A stretch of DNA of 64,000 nucleotides, taken from assembly GCA_934232845.1 (NCBI GenBank), contig CAKQGD010000004.1, positions 7,972 through 71,971 on the forward strand, written 5' to 3'. The translations under genes were made by a program, and so were the position numbers. Positions 14,958 to 22,890 of this stretch are shown piece by piece (the stretch's first letter is position 1; each line of letters begins with the position of its first letter). This DNA is from an uncultured Oscillospiraceae bacterium (lineage in GTDB: Bacteria > Bacillota > Clostridia > Oscillospirales > Ruminococcaceae). The notes beneath the pieces were generated by a model. That model made no database searches and had not been told where the DNA came from. It saw only the letters and a list, made by a program, of their open reading frames with translations.

Positions 14958-17570
14958 ATGAAACTGCTGGCTGTCGATTCCAACAGCATCTTAAACAGGG
15001 CCTATTACGGCGTGCGTCCGCTGACCACGCGGGACGGACGCTTTACCAACGGCATCTTCGGCTTTCTGTCCATTCTGCAGAAGCTGCTCGACGAGGTGCA
15101 GCCCGACGCGCTCGCGTTCGCGTTCGACCTTCGCGCGCCGACTTTTCGCCATACGCGCTACGAGGGCTACAAGGCCGGCCGGAAGGGGATGCCTCCCGAG
15201 CTGGCGCAGCAGCTCGACCCGATGAAGAAGATTCTCACCGCGATGGGCTGCCGCATCGTCTCTCTCGAGGGCTACGAGGCCGACGACGTGCTGGGCACGC
15301 TTGCCGCCATGTGCCGCCGGGAGGGAAACGAATGCGTCATCGCGACCGGCGACCGCGACAGCTTTCAGCTGATAGGCGGCGGTGTGACGGTGCGCCTCGC
15401 CTCGACAAAGGGCGGACATTCCTCGGCCGAGATGATCGACGAGGCCGTGATCAAAGAGCGCTACGGCGTGATCCCGCCGCAGATGATCGACGTCAAGGCG
15501 CTGATGGGCGACGCGTCGGACAACATTCCCGGCGTGCCGGGCATCGGCGAAAAAACCGCTCTTGCCCTGATTCAAACATTCGGCACGCTCGACGGCGTGT
15601 ACTCCCACCTGGACGACGCCGCGATCAAACCCGGTGCGCGCACAAAGCTTGCAGCCGGACGTGACAGCGCGTATTTAAGCCGCGAACTGGCCGAGATCTG
15701 CTGCTCTGTGCCGCTGGGGATAACGCTTTCTGACCTGATTCCGTCGGGACGCGACGACGCGGCGCTGTACCGGCTGCTCGACTCGCTTGAGCTGCGGCAG
15801 ATGATCGCGCGGCTGCATCTTGAGCCGCCGTCCGATGCGCCCGCCGCCCCGCGGGAAGAAGCCGCGGCAGACTCCCCTGCCGTATCTGTCTTTTACAATG
15901 ACGCCGCCGCGTGGGACAGGCTGCTCGGTGAGGATGCGCTGTACCTCGCCCTGTCGGAAGACGGCCCTGCGCCGAAGGCGGCCGCATTGCTCGGATCTTC
16001 CCTTGTACTGCTGGACGGAAGCTGTCCGGATTTTGACGCTCTGCTCGACCGTCTGGCGGAAAAAAACGCCGTTCTTTCCCTCTGCGATACAAAGAGCTGG
16101 TATCACCGCTCCTTTTCCCGGGGAAAAAAGCCCGCCCTTGCGCGGTTTGATGCGTCGCTCGCGGGTTATCTGCTGACGCCGACGGGCAGCGACTACTCGG
16201 TGCAGACGCTTGGCATGGGGCGCGCGGTTTGCCCGGTGCGGGCCGCTCTTCCGGACGGCCTGTCCGAAAAAATGGCCGATCTTGCCCACGAGGTGTGCCG
16301 GATGCCCGATCTCTGCCGGGCGCTGGCCGGCGATCTCGCCGAAAAGGGCATGGACCGGCTGATGTCCGAGATCGAGGCGCCGCTCTCCCGCGTGCTGGCC
16401 TCGATGGAGTGCGAGGGCTTTCTGCTCGACGCCGAGGGCCTGCGCCGCTACGGCGGGGAGCTGGACGCCGATCTGGCCGAGGTGGTCGGCCGGATTTACT
16501 TTCTCGCGGGGGGCGAGTTCAATCTCAATTCCCCCAAGCAGCTCGGCGAGGTGCTGTTCGACCGGCTGGGCCTGCCCGCCGGCAGAAAGACCCGCACCGG
16601 CTGGTCGACCGACGCCGACACGCTGGACAAGATGAAAAACAAGCATCCCATCGTTGAGGATATTCTCGCGTACCGCAGGCTTGCAAAGCTCAAATCCACC
16701 TATGTGGACGGTCTGCTCGATAAGATCGGGCCGGACGGTCTGGTGCATACGGTCTTTAAGCAGACCGAAACGCGCACCGGGCGCATCAGCTCCGCCGAGC
16801 CGAATCTGCAGAACATCCCCGTGCGCACCGAGCGCGGCAGCCGCCTGCGCGCCTTTTTTACGGCGCGGCCCGGCTCTGTGCTGGTGGACGCGGATTACTC
16901 TCAGATCGAGCTGCGCGTGCTTGCCCACGTCGCGCAGGATCAGGCGATGATATCGGCCTTTTTGAACAATGCCGACATTCACACCAAAACGGCCGCGCAG
17001 GTGTTCGACCTGCCGGAGGAATTCGTCACCCCGCAGATGCGCTCGGCGGCAAAGGCCGTCAATTTCGGCCTTGTTTACGGTATCGGGGCGTACAGCCTGT
17101 CGCAGGACATCGGCGTCACCGTTGCCGAGGCCGACCGCTATATCAAGGCGTATTTCGCGACGTACCCGGGCATCGCCCGCTATATGGACGAGGTGGTGCA
17201 GAAAGCCAAGGAGGACGGCTATGTCGCCACAATGTTCGGCCGCCGCCGCCCCCTGCCGGAGCTTTCCGCGCAGAACCGCGTTACCCGCGCGTTCGGTGAG
17301 CGTGCCGCCCGCAACACGCCCATTCAAGGCACCGCCGCCGATATCATCAAGCTTGCCATGGTGCGCGTCTACGACCGCCTTGAAAAAGAGGGTCTTGCGG
17401 CCCGGCTGATTTTGCAGGTGCACGACGAACTGATCGTCGAGGCGCCCGAATCCGAGGCCAGCCGCGCCGCCGCCATCGTCACCGAAGAGATGGAACACGC
17501 CGTCAGCCTCTCGGTGCCGCTTCTCGCCGACGCCAAAACGGGGAAAAACTGGCTGGAGGCGAAGGACTGA
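14958..17570 (+). CDS. polA: DNA polymerase I
   Basis: 870 residues. The N-terminal 5'-3' exonuclease/flap domain (1 to about 290) has FAFDLRAPTFRH, GYEADDVLGT, ATGDRDSFQL and GDASDNIPGVPGIGEKTA. The middle 3'-5' exonuclease-like domain (about 305-470) lacks the DxE metal motif, as is common in Gram-positive Pol I, so proofreading is probably absent. The polymerase domain has motif A DYSQIELRVLAH, motif B RSAAKAVNFGLVYGIG and motif C QVHDELIVEAP. AAAGGAG precedes the ATG. Its TGA overlaps the rimI ATG by one base. Confidence 0.97.
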   Translation: MKLLAVDSNSILNRAYYGVRPLTTRDGRFTNGIFGFLSILQKLLDEVQPDALAFAFDLRAPTFRHTRYEGYKAGRKGMPPELAQQLDPMKKILTAMGCRIVSLEGYEADDVLGTLAAMCRREGNECVIATGDRDSFQLIGGGVTVRLASTKGGHSSAEMIDEAVIKERYGVIPPQMIDVKALMGDASDNIPGVPGIGEKTALALIQTFGTLDGVYSHLDDAAIKPGARTKLAAGRDSAYLSRELAEICCSVPLGITLSDLIPSGRDDAALYRLLDSLELRQMIARLHLEPPSDAPAAPREEAAADSPAVSVFYNDAAAWDRLLGEDALYLALSEDGPAPKAAALLGSSLVLLDGSCPDFDALLDRLAEKNAVLSLCDTKSWYHRSFSRGKKPALARFDASLAGYLLTPTGSDYSVQTLGMGRAVCPVRAALPDGLSEKMADLAHEVCRMPDLCRALAGDLAEKGMDRLMSEIEAPLSRVLASMECEGFLLDAEGLRRYGGELDADLAEVVGRIYFLAGGEFNLNSPKQLGEVLFDRLGLPAGRKTRTGWSTDADTLDKMKNKHPIVEDILAYRRLAKLKSTYVDGLLDKIGPDGLVHTVFKQTETRTGRISSAEPNLQNIPVRTERGSRLRAFFTARPGSVLVDADYSQIELRVLAHVAQDQAMISAFLNNADIHTKTAAQVFDLPEEFVTPQMRSAAKAVNFGLVYGIGAYSLSQDIGVTVAEADRYIKAYFATYPGIARYMDEVVQKAKEDGYVATMFGRRRPLPELSAQNRVTRAFGERAARNTPIQGTAADIIKLAMVRVYDRLEKEGLAARLILQVHDELIVEAPESEASRAAAIVTEEMEHAVSLSVPLLADAKTGKNWLEAKD

Positions 17571-18016
17571 TGGAGATCATCCGTGCCGCCGCCGCGCACG
17601 CGGCCGGCATTCATGCGGTGGAGTGCGCCTGCTTTTCCCGGCCGTGGAGCGAAGAGGCTGTTTTGGCTGAGCTTGAGAACGGCCACAGCGCGCTGTTTGC
17701 CGCCGTACAGGACGGACAGGTGATCGGCTGGGCCGGGCTGGAATACGTCTGCGGCGAGGGCAGCGTCACAAACATCGCGGTACTGCCCGCTTTTCGCGGA
17801 CAGGGGCTTGGCCGCGCGCTGACGCTGCGCCTGATCGAAGAGGCACAAAGGCGAACGCTTGATTTTCTGATGCTGGAGGTGCGCGCCTCCAACACGCCCG
17901 CAATCGCACTTTACCGTTCGCTCGGTTTCACTGAAATCGGCGTGCGGAGAGGATTTTACGAAAAGCCGCGCGAGGACGCGCTGCTTTTCAGAATCGAATT
18001 TACACAAATCCATTGA
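17570..18016 (+). CDS. rimI: Ribosomal-protein-alanine N-acetyltransferase (RimI family)
   Basis: A 148-residue GNAT acetyltransferase. The acetyl-CoA loop reads VLPAFRGQGLGRAL, followed by LEVRASNTPAIALYRSLGF and a FYEKPREDALLF end typical of RimI. The start overlaps the polA stop (TGATG), so translation is coupled. RimI is commonly found near tsaD, here 0.7 kb downstream. Substrate assignment (S18 or other N termini) is by family only. Confidence 0.88.
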   Translation: MEIIRAAAAHAAGIHAVECACFSRPWSEEAVLAELENGHSALFAAVQDGQVIGWAGLEYVCGEGSVTNIAVLPAFRGQGLGRALTLRLIEEAQRRTLDFLMLEVRASNTPAIALYRSLGFTEIGVRRGFYEKPREDALLFRIEFTQIH

Positions 18017-18037
18017 AATGAGAAAGGAATCCCTGCC

Positions 18038-18568
18038 ATGACCGTACAGACGACCCTTGACGAAAACACCTATTATCACGCGCTCTGGATTCAAAACGAG
18101 CTTTACAGCAGAAAAATGGTGCTTTGGCTGCGCATCATTCTGATTCTGATTGTGCTGGCGCTTACGCTGCCCAGAACGTTCGTTGACGAAAAAACGGATT
18201 GGTTTATCCGTGCGTTTCTCTGTGCCCTCGTGGTGGGCGTGCACGCGGTCGTGTCCAAACACGCACGCCGCAAAATGCTGCGCGGCGCGGCGAACAACAT
18301 CCGGGAGGCGCGCGGCGGAGAGGATCTGCGCATGGAGTACACCTTCGGCGAGGACAGCTTCACCGCAGTCGGCCCCGAGGGAACCGACGAGGTCGGGTAC
18401 TCTCATATCGCGGCGCTGGCCGAGGATACGGACGTTTTTGTCATCGTGCTGAGCAAAATGTACCTGCATGCCATTCGGAAATCGGATCTCTCCGGCGAGG
18501 ACCGCCGTGCTCTGGCGTCACTGCTGTTTGAAAAGACCGGCAAGGCGTGGAAGCCCGTCAAAATGTAA
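18038..18568 (+). CDS. YcxB-like membrane protein
   Basis: 176 residues. Two membrane helices (VLWLRIILILIVLALTL and FIRAFLCALVVGVHAVV) follow a short cytoplasmic N terminus. A C-terminal domain reads YTFGEDSFTAVGPEGTDEVGYSHIAALAEDTDVFVIVLS, the pattern of the YcxB-like family of small Firmicutes membrane proteins. GAAAGGAA lies upstream of the ATG. It sits in the polA-rimI-tsaD run and is probably cotranscribed. Role unknown. Confidence 0.75.
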   Translation: MTVQTTLDENTYYHALWIQNELYSRKMVLWLRIILILIVLALTLPRTFVDEKTDWFIRAFLCALVVGVHAVVSKHARRKMLRGAANNIREARGGEDLRMEYTFGEDSFTAVGPEGTDEVGYSHIAALAEDTDVFVIVLSKMYLHAIRKSDLSGEDRRALASLLFEKTGKAWKPVKM

Positions 18569-18746
18569 GATCGCGGCCGAAGGGTCTTGAAAACAGGATT
18601 TTGTATCTTTTCCCGCCCCGCCTGCAGAGCTTTTTAAAAAAATCGTGTCCGCACGGGGCTGTTTGTGCTTTGCCGCGATGCTCCGCGTTACGGGCCCGGG
18701 CGTGCCGAACGGGTTTGTCCGGATTTCAAAGGAGGCGTTTTACTCT

Positions 18747-19778
18747 TTGAAAATTCTTGCCATCGAATCTTCCTGCGACGAGACCGCCGCCGCCGTCGTC
18801 GAGGACGGACGGCGCGTGCTGTCGAGCGTCGTCTATACCCAGATCGCCGAGCATCGGCTCTACGGCGGCGTCGTGCCGGAGATCGCCTCGCGCCGTCACA
18901 TCGAACAGATCGACGAGGTCGCCGCAAAGGCTCTTTCCGACGCGGGCGAAACGGTCGAGACTGTGGATGCCGTCGCCGTCACGGCGGGGCCGGGACTGGT
19001 CGGCGCACTGCTCGTCGGGGTCAATTTTGCAAAAGGGCTCAGTCTCGCCGCCGGAAAGCCTCTGATTCCCGTGCACCACATCCGCGGCCATATCGCGGCC
19101 AATTACATCGCCTCGCCCGATCTCGAGCCGCCGTTTCTCTGTCTGGTGGCGTCGGGCGGTCACAGCCTGATCGTCGATGTGCGCGGCTACACCGACCTGC
19201 GCGTGCTCGGCCGCTCGCGCGACGACGCGGCGGGCGAGTGCTTTGACAAGGCCGCGCGCGCGATGGACTTTCCCTATCCGGGCGGCGTTGCGCTCGACCG
19301 GCAGGCGCGCCGCGGCGACGACACGAAATACCGCTTTCCGCAGCCGCATGTCGAAGGATGCCCGCTCGACATGAGCTTTTCGGGTGTGAAGACCGCCGTG
19401 GTCAACCTGCTGCACAACGCAAAGCAGAAGGGTGAAACGATCGATGTACCGTCGCTGTGCGCCTCATTTGAAAAGACGGTCTGCGAGGCGCTTGTTTCGC
19501 GCGTGTTCCTCGCAGCCGGACAGACGGGCGCGAAGGTTGTCTCTGTTGCGGGCGGCGTGTCTGCCAACACGCGCCTGCGCGAAGAGATGCTCGCCTGCGG
19601 CAAAAAGAACGGCGTGCGCATCTGCATGCCGCCGCTCACCCTGACCGGAGACAACGCCGCCATGATCGGCTCGCAGGCCTACTACGAATATCTGGCGGGA
19701 CATCTTGCCTCCGACCGGCTTAACGCTGTCGCGACCCTGCCGGTGGAGCGCGGCGCTCCCGCGGATTTTGAAGTGTAA
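18747..19778 (+). CDS. tsaD: TsaD: tRNA N6-threonylcarbamoyladenosine transferase
   Basis: Transfers the threonylcarbamoyl group to A37 of ANN-decoding tRNAs with TsaB and TsaE. 343 residues of the ASKHA fold: AIESSCDETAAAV, metal site HHIRGHIAAN (HxxxH), LVASGGHS, GRSRDDAAGECFDKAAR and VAGGVSANTRLRE. A TTG start at 18747 follows AAAGGAGG by 10 nt and gives the normal family length; the frame is open further upstream without a ribosome site. Product feeds MtaB (2.6 kb). Confidence 0.95.
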   Translation: MKILAIESSCDETAAAVVEDGRRVLSSVVYTQIAEHRLYGGVVPEIASRRHIEQIDEVAAKALSDAGETVETVDAVAVTAGPGLVGALLVGVNFAKGLSLAAGKPLIPVHHIRGHIAANYIASPDLEPPFLCLVASGGHSLIVDVRGYTDLRVLGRSRDDAAGECFDKAARAMDFPYPGGVALDRQARRGDDTKYRFPQPHVEGCPLDMSFSGVKTAVVNLLHNAKQKGETIDVPSLCASFEKTVCEALVSRVFLAAGQTGAKVVSVAGGVSANTRLREEMLACGKKNGVRICMPPLTLTGDNAAMIGSQAYYEYLAGHLASDRLNAVATLPVERGAPADFEV

Positions 19779-19801
19779 ATCTGATCAAAAAAGAAAAATT
19801 C

Positions 19802-19866
19802 GCGGCAAAGCCGTGAACTTTTGCAGGAAAATCCGTCAAACGCTTTTCTTTTGCGGCAAAGCCGTG
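19802..19866 (+). repeat. Two copies of a 14-bp direct repeat before pckG
   Basis: GCGGCAAAGCCGTG occurs at 19802-19815 and 19853-19866, 51 bp apart. Each contains the small palindrome CGGC-AAA-GCCG. The second copy runs into the pckG -10. A regulator site or short hairpins are both possible. Confidence 0.55.
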
Positions 19867-19873
19867 CTATAAT
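19865..19873 (+). promoter_or_regulatory. Extended -10 promoter of pckG
   Basis: TGCTATAAT (TG at 19865-19866, TATAAT at 19868-19873). No good -35 is present, as expected for an extended -10 or an activator-dependent promoter. Confidence 0.6.
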
Positions 19874-19952
19874 AACCAAAAGCGGGCGGGACGGGCCGGG
19901 GCCTTTTCCCGCGGCGTACCGAATGTTTTAAAATGCAGGAGGGACTTTTGAC

Positions 19953-21719
19953 ATGAATACAACCAATCCGACCGTGCTGGCGTGGGTGGACGAAGCCGTC
20001 GCCCTGTGCAAGCCGGACAAGGTTCTCTGGCTCGACGGCAGCGACGAGCAGGCCGACGTTCTGCGCAGAGAGGCTCTTTCCACGGGCGAGCTGCACCTGC
20101 TCAATCAGGAAAAGCTGCCCGGCTGCGTACTGCACCGCTCCGATCCCCTCGACGTTGCGCGTGTGGAGGACCGCACCTTTATCTGCAGCCGCCGCGAGGA
20201 GGACGCGGGCCCCACCAACAACTGGATGGACCCGAAAAAGGCCTACCCCATGCTGCGCGAGATCTACGACGGCTGTATGAAGGGCCGCGCCATGTACGTC
20301 GTTCCCTTCGTAATGGGGCCGCTTGGTTCCCCCGCCGCCAGAATCGGCATTGAGATCACGGATTCCATTTACGTTGCGCTGTCCATGCTGATCATGACCC
20401 GCGCGGGCGACTGCGCGCTGCGCGAGCTGGGCGATTCCGACAACTGGGTCCGCTGCCTGCATTCCAAGGCGGCGCTCGATCCCGAAAAGCGCTATATCTG
20501 CCATTTTCCGGAGGATAACGCCATCTGGTCGGTTAACTCCGGCTACGGCGGCAACGCTCTTATGGGCAAAAAATGCTACGCGCTACGCATCGGCTCCTAC
20601 CTTGCCAAGACTGAGGGATGGATGGCCGAGCACATGCTGATTCTCGGCATCGAGAATCCCCAGGGCGAGACGCATTACGTCGCGGCGGCGTTCCCGTCGG
20701 CCTGCGGCAAGACGAACCTTGCAATGCTCATCCCGCCCGAGGTCTACAAAAAACAGGGATACAAGGCGTGGTGCGTGGGCGACGACATTGCGTGGATGCA
20801 CATCGGGCCGGACGGCCGCCTCTATGCGATCAACGCAGAAAAGGGATTTTTCGGCGTCGCGCCCGGCACAAACGCCAAATCGAACCCCAACGCGCTGGCC
20901 ACGACCACAAAGAATACGATCTTCACCAACGTTGCGCTCAATCTTGACGACAACACCGTCTGGTGGGAGGGACTGGATAAAAATCCGCCCAAGAACTCCC
21001 TCGACTGGAAAGGCAACGTCTGGAACGGCAATCCCGAGACAAAGGGCGCGCATCCCAATTCGCGCTTTACCGCCCCGGCGGAAAACTGCCCGGTGCTCTC
21101 CGAGCACTTCAACGACCCGATGGGCGTGCCGATCGATGCGATCATCTTCGGCGGCCGCCGCGCCAAGACCGCGCCGCTGGTCTATCAGGCCCGCGACTGG
21201 AAGCACGGCGTCTTTATCGGCTCGTCGATGGCGTCCGAGACGACCGCCGCGATCGTCGGTCAGGTCGGCGTTGTGCGCCGCGACCCGATGGCGATGCTGC
21301 CTTTCTGCGGCTATCACATGGGCGACTACTGGCAGCACTGGCTTGAAATGGGGGAAAAGCTCGGCGACAAGGCCCCCAAGATCTTCAACGTCAACTGGTT
21401 CCGCACCGACGACGAGGGCAATTTCATCTGGCCCGGCTTCGGTGACAATATGCGCGTGCTGATGTGGATTCTCGGCCGTGCAAACGGCACCGCCGATGCG
21501 GTTGAGACGCCGGTGGGCTATGAGCCGCGCCCCGAGGACATCAATATCGAGGGGCTCGACATCACCGAGGAGACCGTGCGCGGTCTGCTGGATGTAGACG
21601 TCGCCCTGTGGAAGGAAGAAGCCGCGGGCATCCGCGAGTTCTATAAAAAATTCGGCGATAAGCTGCCCGATGAGATGGCGAAACAGCTTGACGCGCTCGA
21701 AGAGCGCCTTGGAAAGTGA
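19953..21719 (+). CDS. pckG: Phosphoenolpyruvate carboxykinase, GTP-dependent
   Basis: Interconverts oxaloacetate + GTP with PEP + CO2 + GDP. 588 residues. The kinase-1 loop AFPSACGKTN (about residue 248) is the GTP-PEPCK form. Other motifs are NSGYGGNALMGKKCYALRIGS, WCVGDDIAWM (metal-site Asp), NAEKGFFGVAPGTN, FGGRRAKTAPLVYQ and a C-terminal NWFRTDDEGNFIWPGFGDNMRVL. GGAGGG precedes the ATG. With OadA, OadB and the small OadG-like protein elsewhere in the window, oxaloacetate is a clear metabolic node. A 42-codon membrane ORF follows directly. Confidence 0.96.
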   Translation: MNTTNPTVLAWVDEAVALCKPDKVLWLDGSDEQADVLRREALSTGELHLLNQEKLPGCVLHRSDPLDVARVEDRTFICSRREEDAGPTNNWMDPKKAYPMLREIYDGCMKGRAMYVVPFVMGPLGSPAARIGIEITDSIYVALSMLIMTRAGDCALRELGDSDNWVRCLHSKAALDPEKRYICHFPEDNAIWSVNSGYGGNALMGKKCYALRIGSYLAKTEGWMAEHMLILGIENPQGETHYVAAAFPSACGKTNLAMLIPPEVYKKQGYKAWCVGDDIAWMHIGPDGRLYAINAEKGFFGVAPGTNAKSNPNALATTTKNTIFTNVALNLDDNTVWWEGLDKNPPKNSLDWKGNVWNGNPETKGAHPNSRFTAPAENCPVLSEHFNDPMGVPIDAIIFGGRRAKTAPLVYQARDWKHGVFIGSSMASETTAAIVGQVGVVRRDPMAMLPFCGYHMGDYWQHWLEMGEKLGDKAPKIFNVNWFRTDDEGNFIWPGFGDNMRVLMWILGRANGTADAVETPVGYEPRPEDINIEGLDITEETVRGLLDVDVALWKEEAAGIREFYKKFGDKLPDEMAKQLDALEERLGK

Positions 21720-21728
21720 GGAAACGGC

Positions 21729-21857
21729 ATGATTGAACGAATTACCTCCAAAACGCTGGGCTGGCATTCCGTGACTGCGATTGTGATGCTCGTGGTGGGC
21801 GCAGCCTGCTTTATTCTGAGCTGCATCGCCGCGATGATTGTCGCGGGCAAGGACTGA
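21729..21857 (+). CDS. 42-residue single-span membrane protein after pckG
   Basis: Begins MIERITSKTLGWHS, then one long hydrophobic helix (VTAIVMLVVGAACFILSCIA), and ends VAGKD. The ATG is 9 nt after the pckG stop, with TGAGG spanning that stop as a ribosome site. The pair is closed by one terminator, so it is cotranscribed and probably translationally coupled. I do not recognise a family. Confidence 0.6.
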   Translation: MIERITSKTLGWHSVTAIVMLVVGAACFILSCIAAMIVAGKD

Positions 21858-21880
21858 GCTTTTCGTTAAAAAGGCCAAGG

Positions 21881-21911
21881 GCCGGGCGCCGAAAACGCGC
21901 CCGGCTTTTTT
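21881..21911 (+). terminator. Terminator of the pckG unit
   Basis: GCCGGGCGC (21881-21889) pairs with GCGCCCGGC (21897-21905), then TTTTTT. Confidence 0.9.
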
Positions 21912-21970
21912 CTCAGAGAACGCCGCGGCTTGATTTTCCCGCCGCGGACGGACAGAAAGGAAGACACGAT

Positions 21971-22300
21971 ATGAAACTCGATTTTTCCGCGATGGAAGAA
22001 ACCAGACTTGAAAAATTCAACGGCGGAGAGGGCGCGCTTGAGGCGAAGATGTTTCTCTCCGACGGCAACAAGGTTTTGCTCGGGCACCTCGAGCCGGGCG
22101 CTTCGATCGGGATGCATACCCACACGGGCACCTGCGAGATGATCTATGTCTTGTCGGGCGAGGGCCGTGTGCTGTGCGACGGTGCGTTTGAGACGCTGCT
22201 GCCCGGAGAGGCGCACTACTGCCCCGAGGGACATGCCCACAGCCTGCGAAATGACGGCGCCAAGCGGCTTTGTTTTTTCGCGGTTGTGCCAAAGCAGTAA
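21971..22300 (+). CDS. Small cupin-fold protein
   Basis: 109 residues, a single cupin_2 domain. Metal-site motif 1 is GMHTHTGTCEMIYVLSGEG (H-x-H and E), and motif 2 is PGEAHYCPEGHAHSL. AAAGGAAG precedes the ATG. Such proteins bind a metal and may be small enzymes, sugar-phosphate isomerase-like proteins or sensors; the sequence does not tell which. Confidence 0.8.
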   Translation: MKLDFSAMEETRLEKFNGGEGALEAKMFLSDGNKVLLGHLEPGASIGMHTHTGTCEMIYVLSGEGRVLCDGAFETLLPGEAHYCPEGHAHSLRNDGAKRLCFFAVVPKQ

Positions 22301-22323
22301 GGCTGTATGTATTCCAAAACCGC

Positions 22324-22395
22324 CCCTCGCCTCAGGCTTTTCGCGCCGTGGACGCAAAAAAGAAAGCCGAAGGCGGGGGGATTTTTATGCGGCTG
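22324..22395 (+). terminator. Long imperfect terminator after the cupin gene
   Basis: CCCCTCGCCT and GGCTTTTC on the left pair with GAAAGCC and AGGCGGGGGG on the right, followed by ATTTTTAT. The loop is long, so the fold is tentative. Confidence 0.5.
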
Positions 22396-22598
22396 CGGCA
22401 TCAGAAAAAGCGTCTGAGAACGCGCGAAAGACTGCCGGAGACTGCCTGCGCCGAAGAAAAAACGCTGAATTTTTCTTTTTGTTCCAAAAAAAGCCAAAAG
22501 CGATTTTACAGAGAAACCGTGTGGGTTTATTTGGGAATTTGAGCGCCTCAGAGCTTGCTTGCACAAGAGATGTGAAAAGTTTTTGTTTATTATAACGA
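22396..22598. other. Intergenic, no gene seen
   Basis: Short frames here lack ribosome sites and give Arg/Lys-rich strings. I see no RNA motif before the promoter at 22599. Confidence 0.45.
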
Positions 22599-22627
22599 TT
22601 GACTCTCTTCGCTTTCATCCATATACT
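22599..22627 (+). promoter_or_regulatory. Promoter of the first leader-peptide unit
   Basis: TTGACT (22599-22604), 17-nt spacer, TATACT (22622-22627). Both hexamers recur at 24928 and, on the minus strand, at 50693. Confidence 0.8.
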
Positions 22628-22661
22628 GTGAAAAATCGACCGAAAGAAAGGAGCGCTCGCC

Positions 22662-22772
22662 ATGAAACAGCCGTATCATCCTACCGCCGTCCCGTGCGCG
22701 GATTGCTCCGGCCTGCTGATTATGACTCGCATTATCATTGCGGGTCTTATTTTGGTACTTCTTTTTCCGTAG
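22662..22772 (+). CDS. 36-codon leader peptide rich in Ile/Leu/Val codons
   Basis: Begins MKQPYHPTAVPC. From residue 18 to the end, 12 of 19 residues are Leu, Ile or Val (LLIM, then RIIIAGLILVLL), a composition like that of ilv/leu attenuator leader peptides. AAAGGAG lies 9 nt before the ATG. A strong terminator follows 44 nt after the stop and precedes the M20 peptidase gene, which has no promoter of its own. The alternative is a small hydrophobic membrane peptide, but the location between promoter and terminator favours a regulatory leader. Confidence 0.65.
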   Translation: MKQPYHPTAVPCADCSGLLIMTRIIIAGLILVLLFP

Positions 22773-22782
22773 GTCCGGTTGA

Positions 22783-22856
22783 ACAGCTATCTCCGCTTAC
22801 TGTGTTTGGAAAGAAAAGCGGCCCTGTTCTTCGGACAGGGCCGCTTCTTTATTTTT
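22783..22856 (+). promoter_or_regulatory. Attenuator: mutually exclusive antiterminator and terminator hairpins
   Basis: Terminator: AAGCGGCCCTGT (22816-22827) pairs with ACAGGGCCGCTT (22835-22846), then CTTTATTTTTT. Alternative: ACAG (22783-22786) and CCGCTT (22793-22798) can pair with CTGT (22824-22827) and AAGCGG (22816-22821), using up the terminator's left arm. A ribosome finishing at the 22770-22772 stop would cover the start of the antiterminator strand; one stalled in the Ile/Leu/Val codons would leave it free. Confidence 0.65.
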
Positions 22857-22890
22857 TAAAAAAAGAGAGGAAAGAGAAGGAGAGTCCCAC

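Noticed and set aside
15675..17498. 607-codon minus-strand open frame inside polA
   Set aside because: Mirror of the polA codon pattern (low stop frequency in high-GC DNA); His/Gly/Arg-rich with no recognisable fold.
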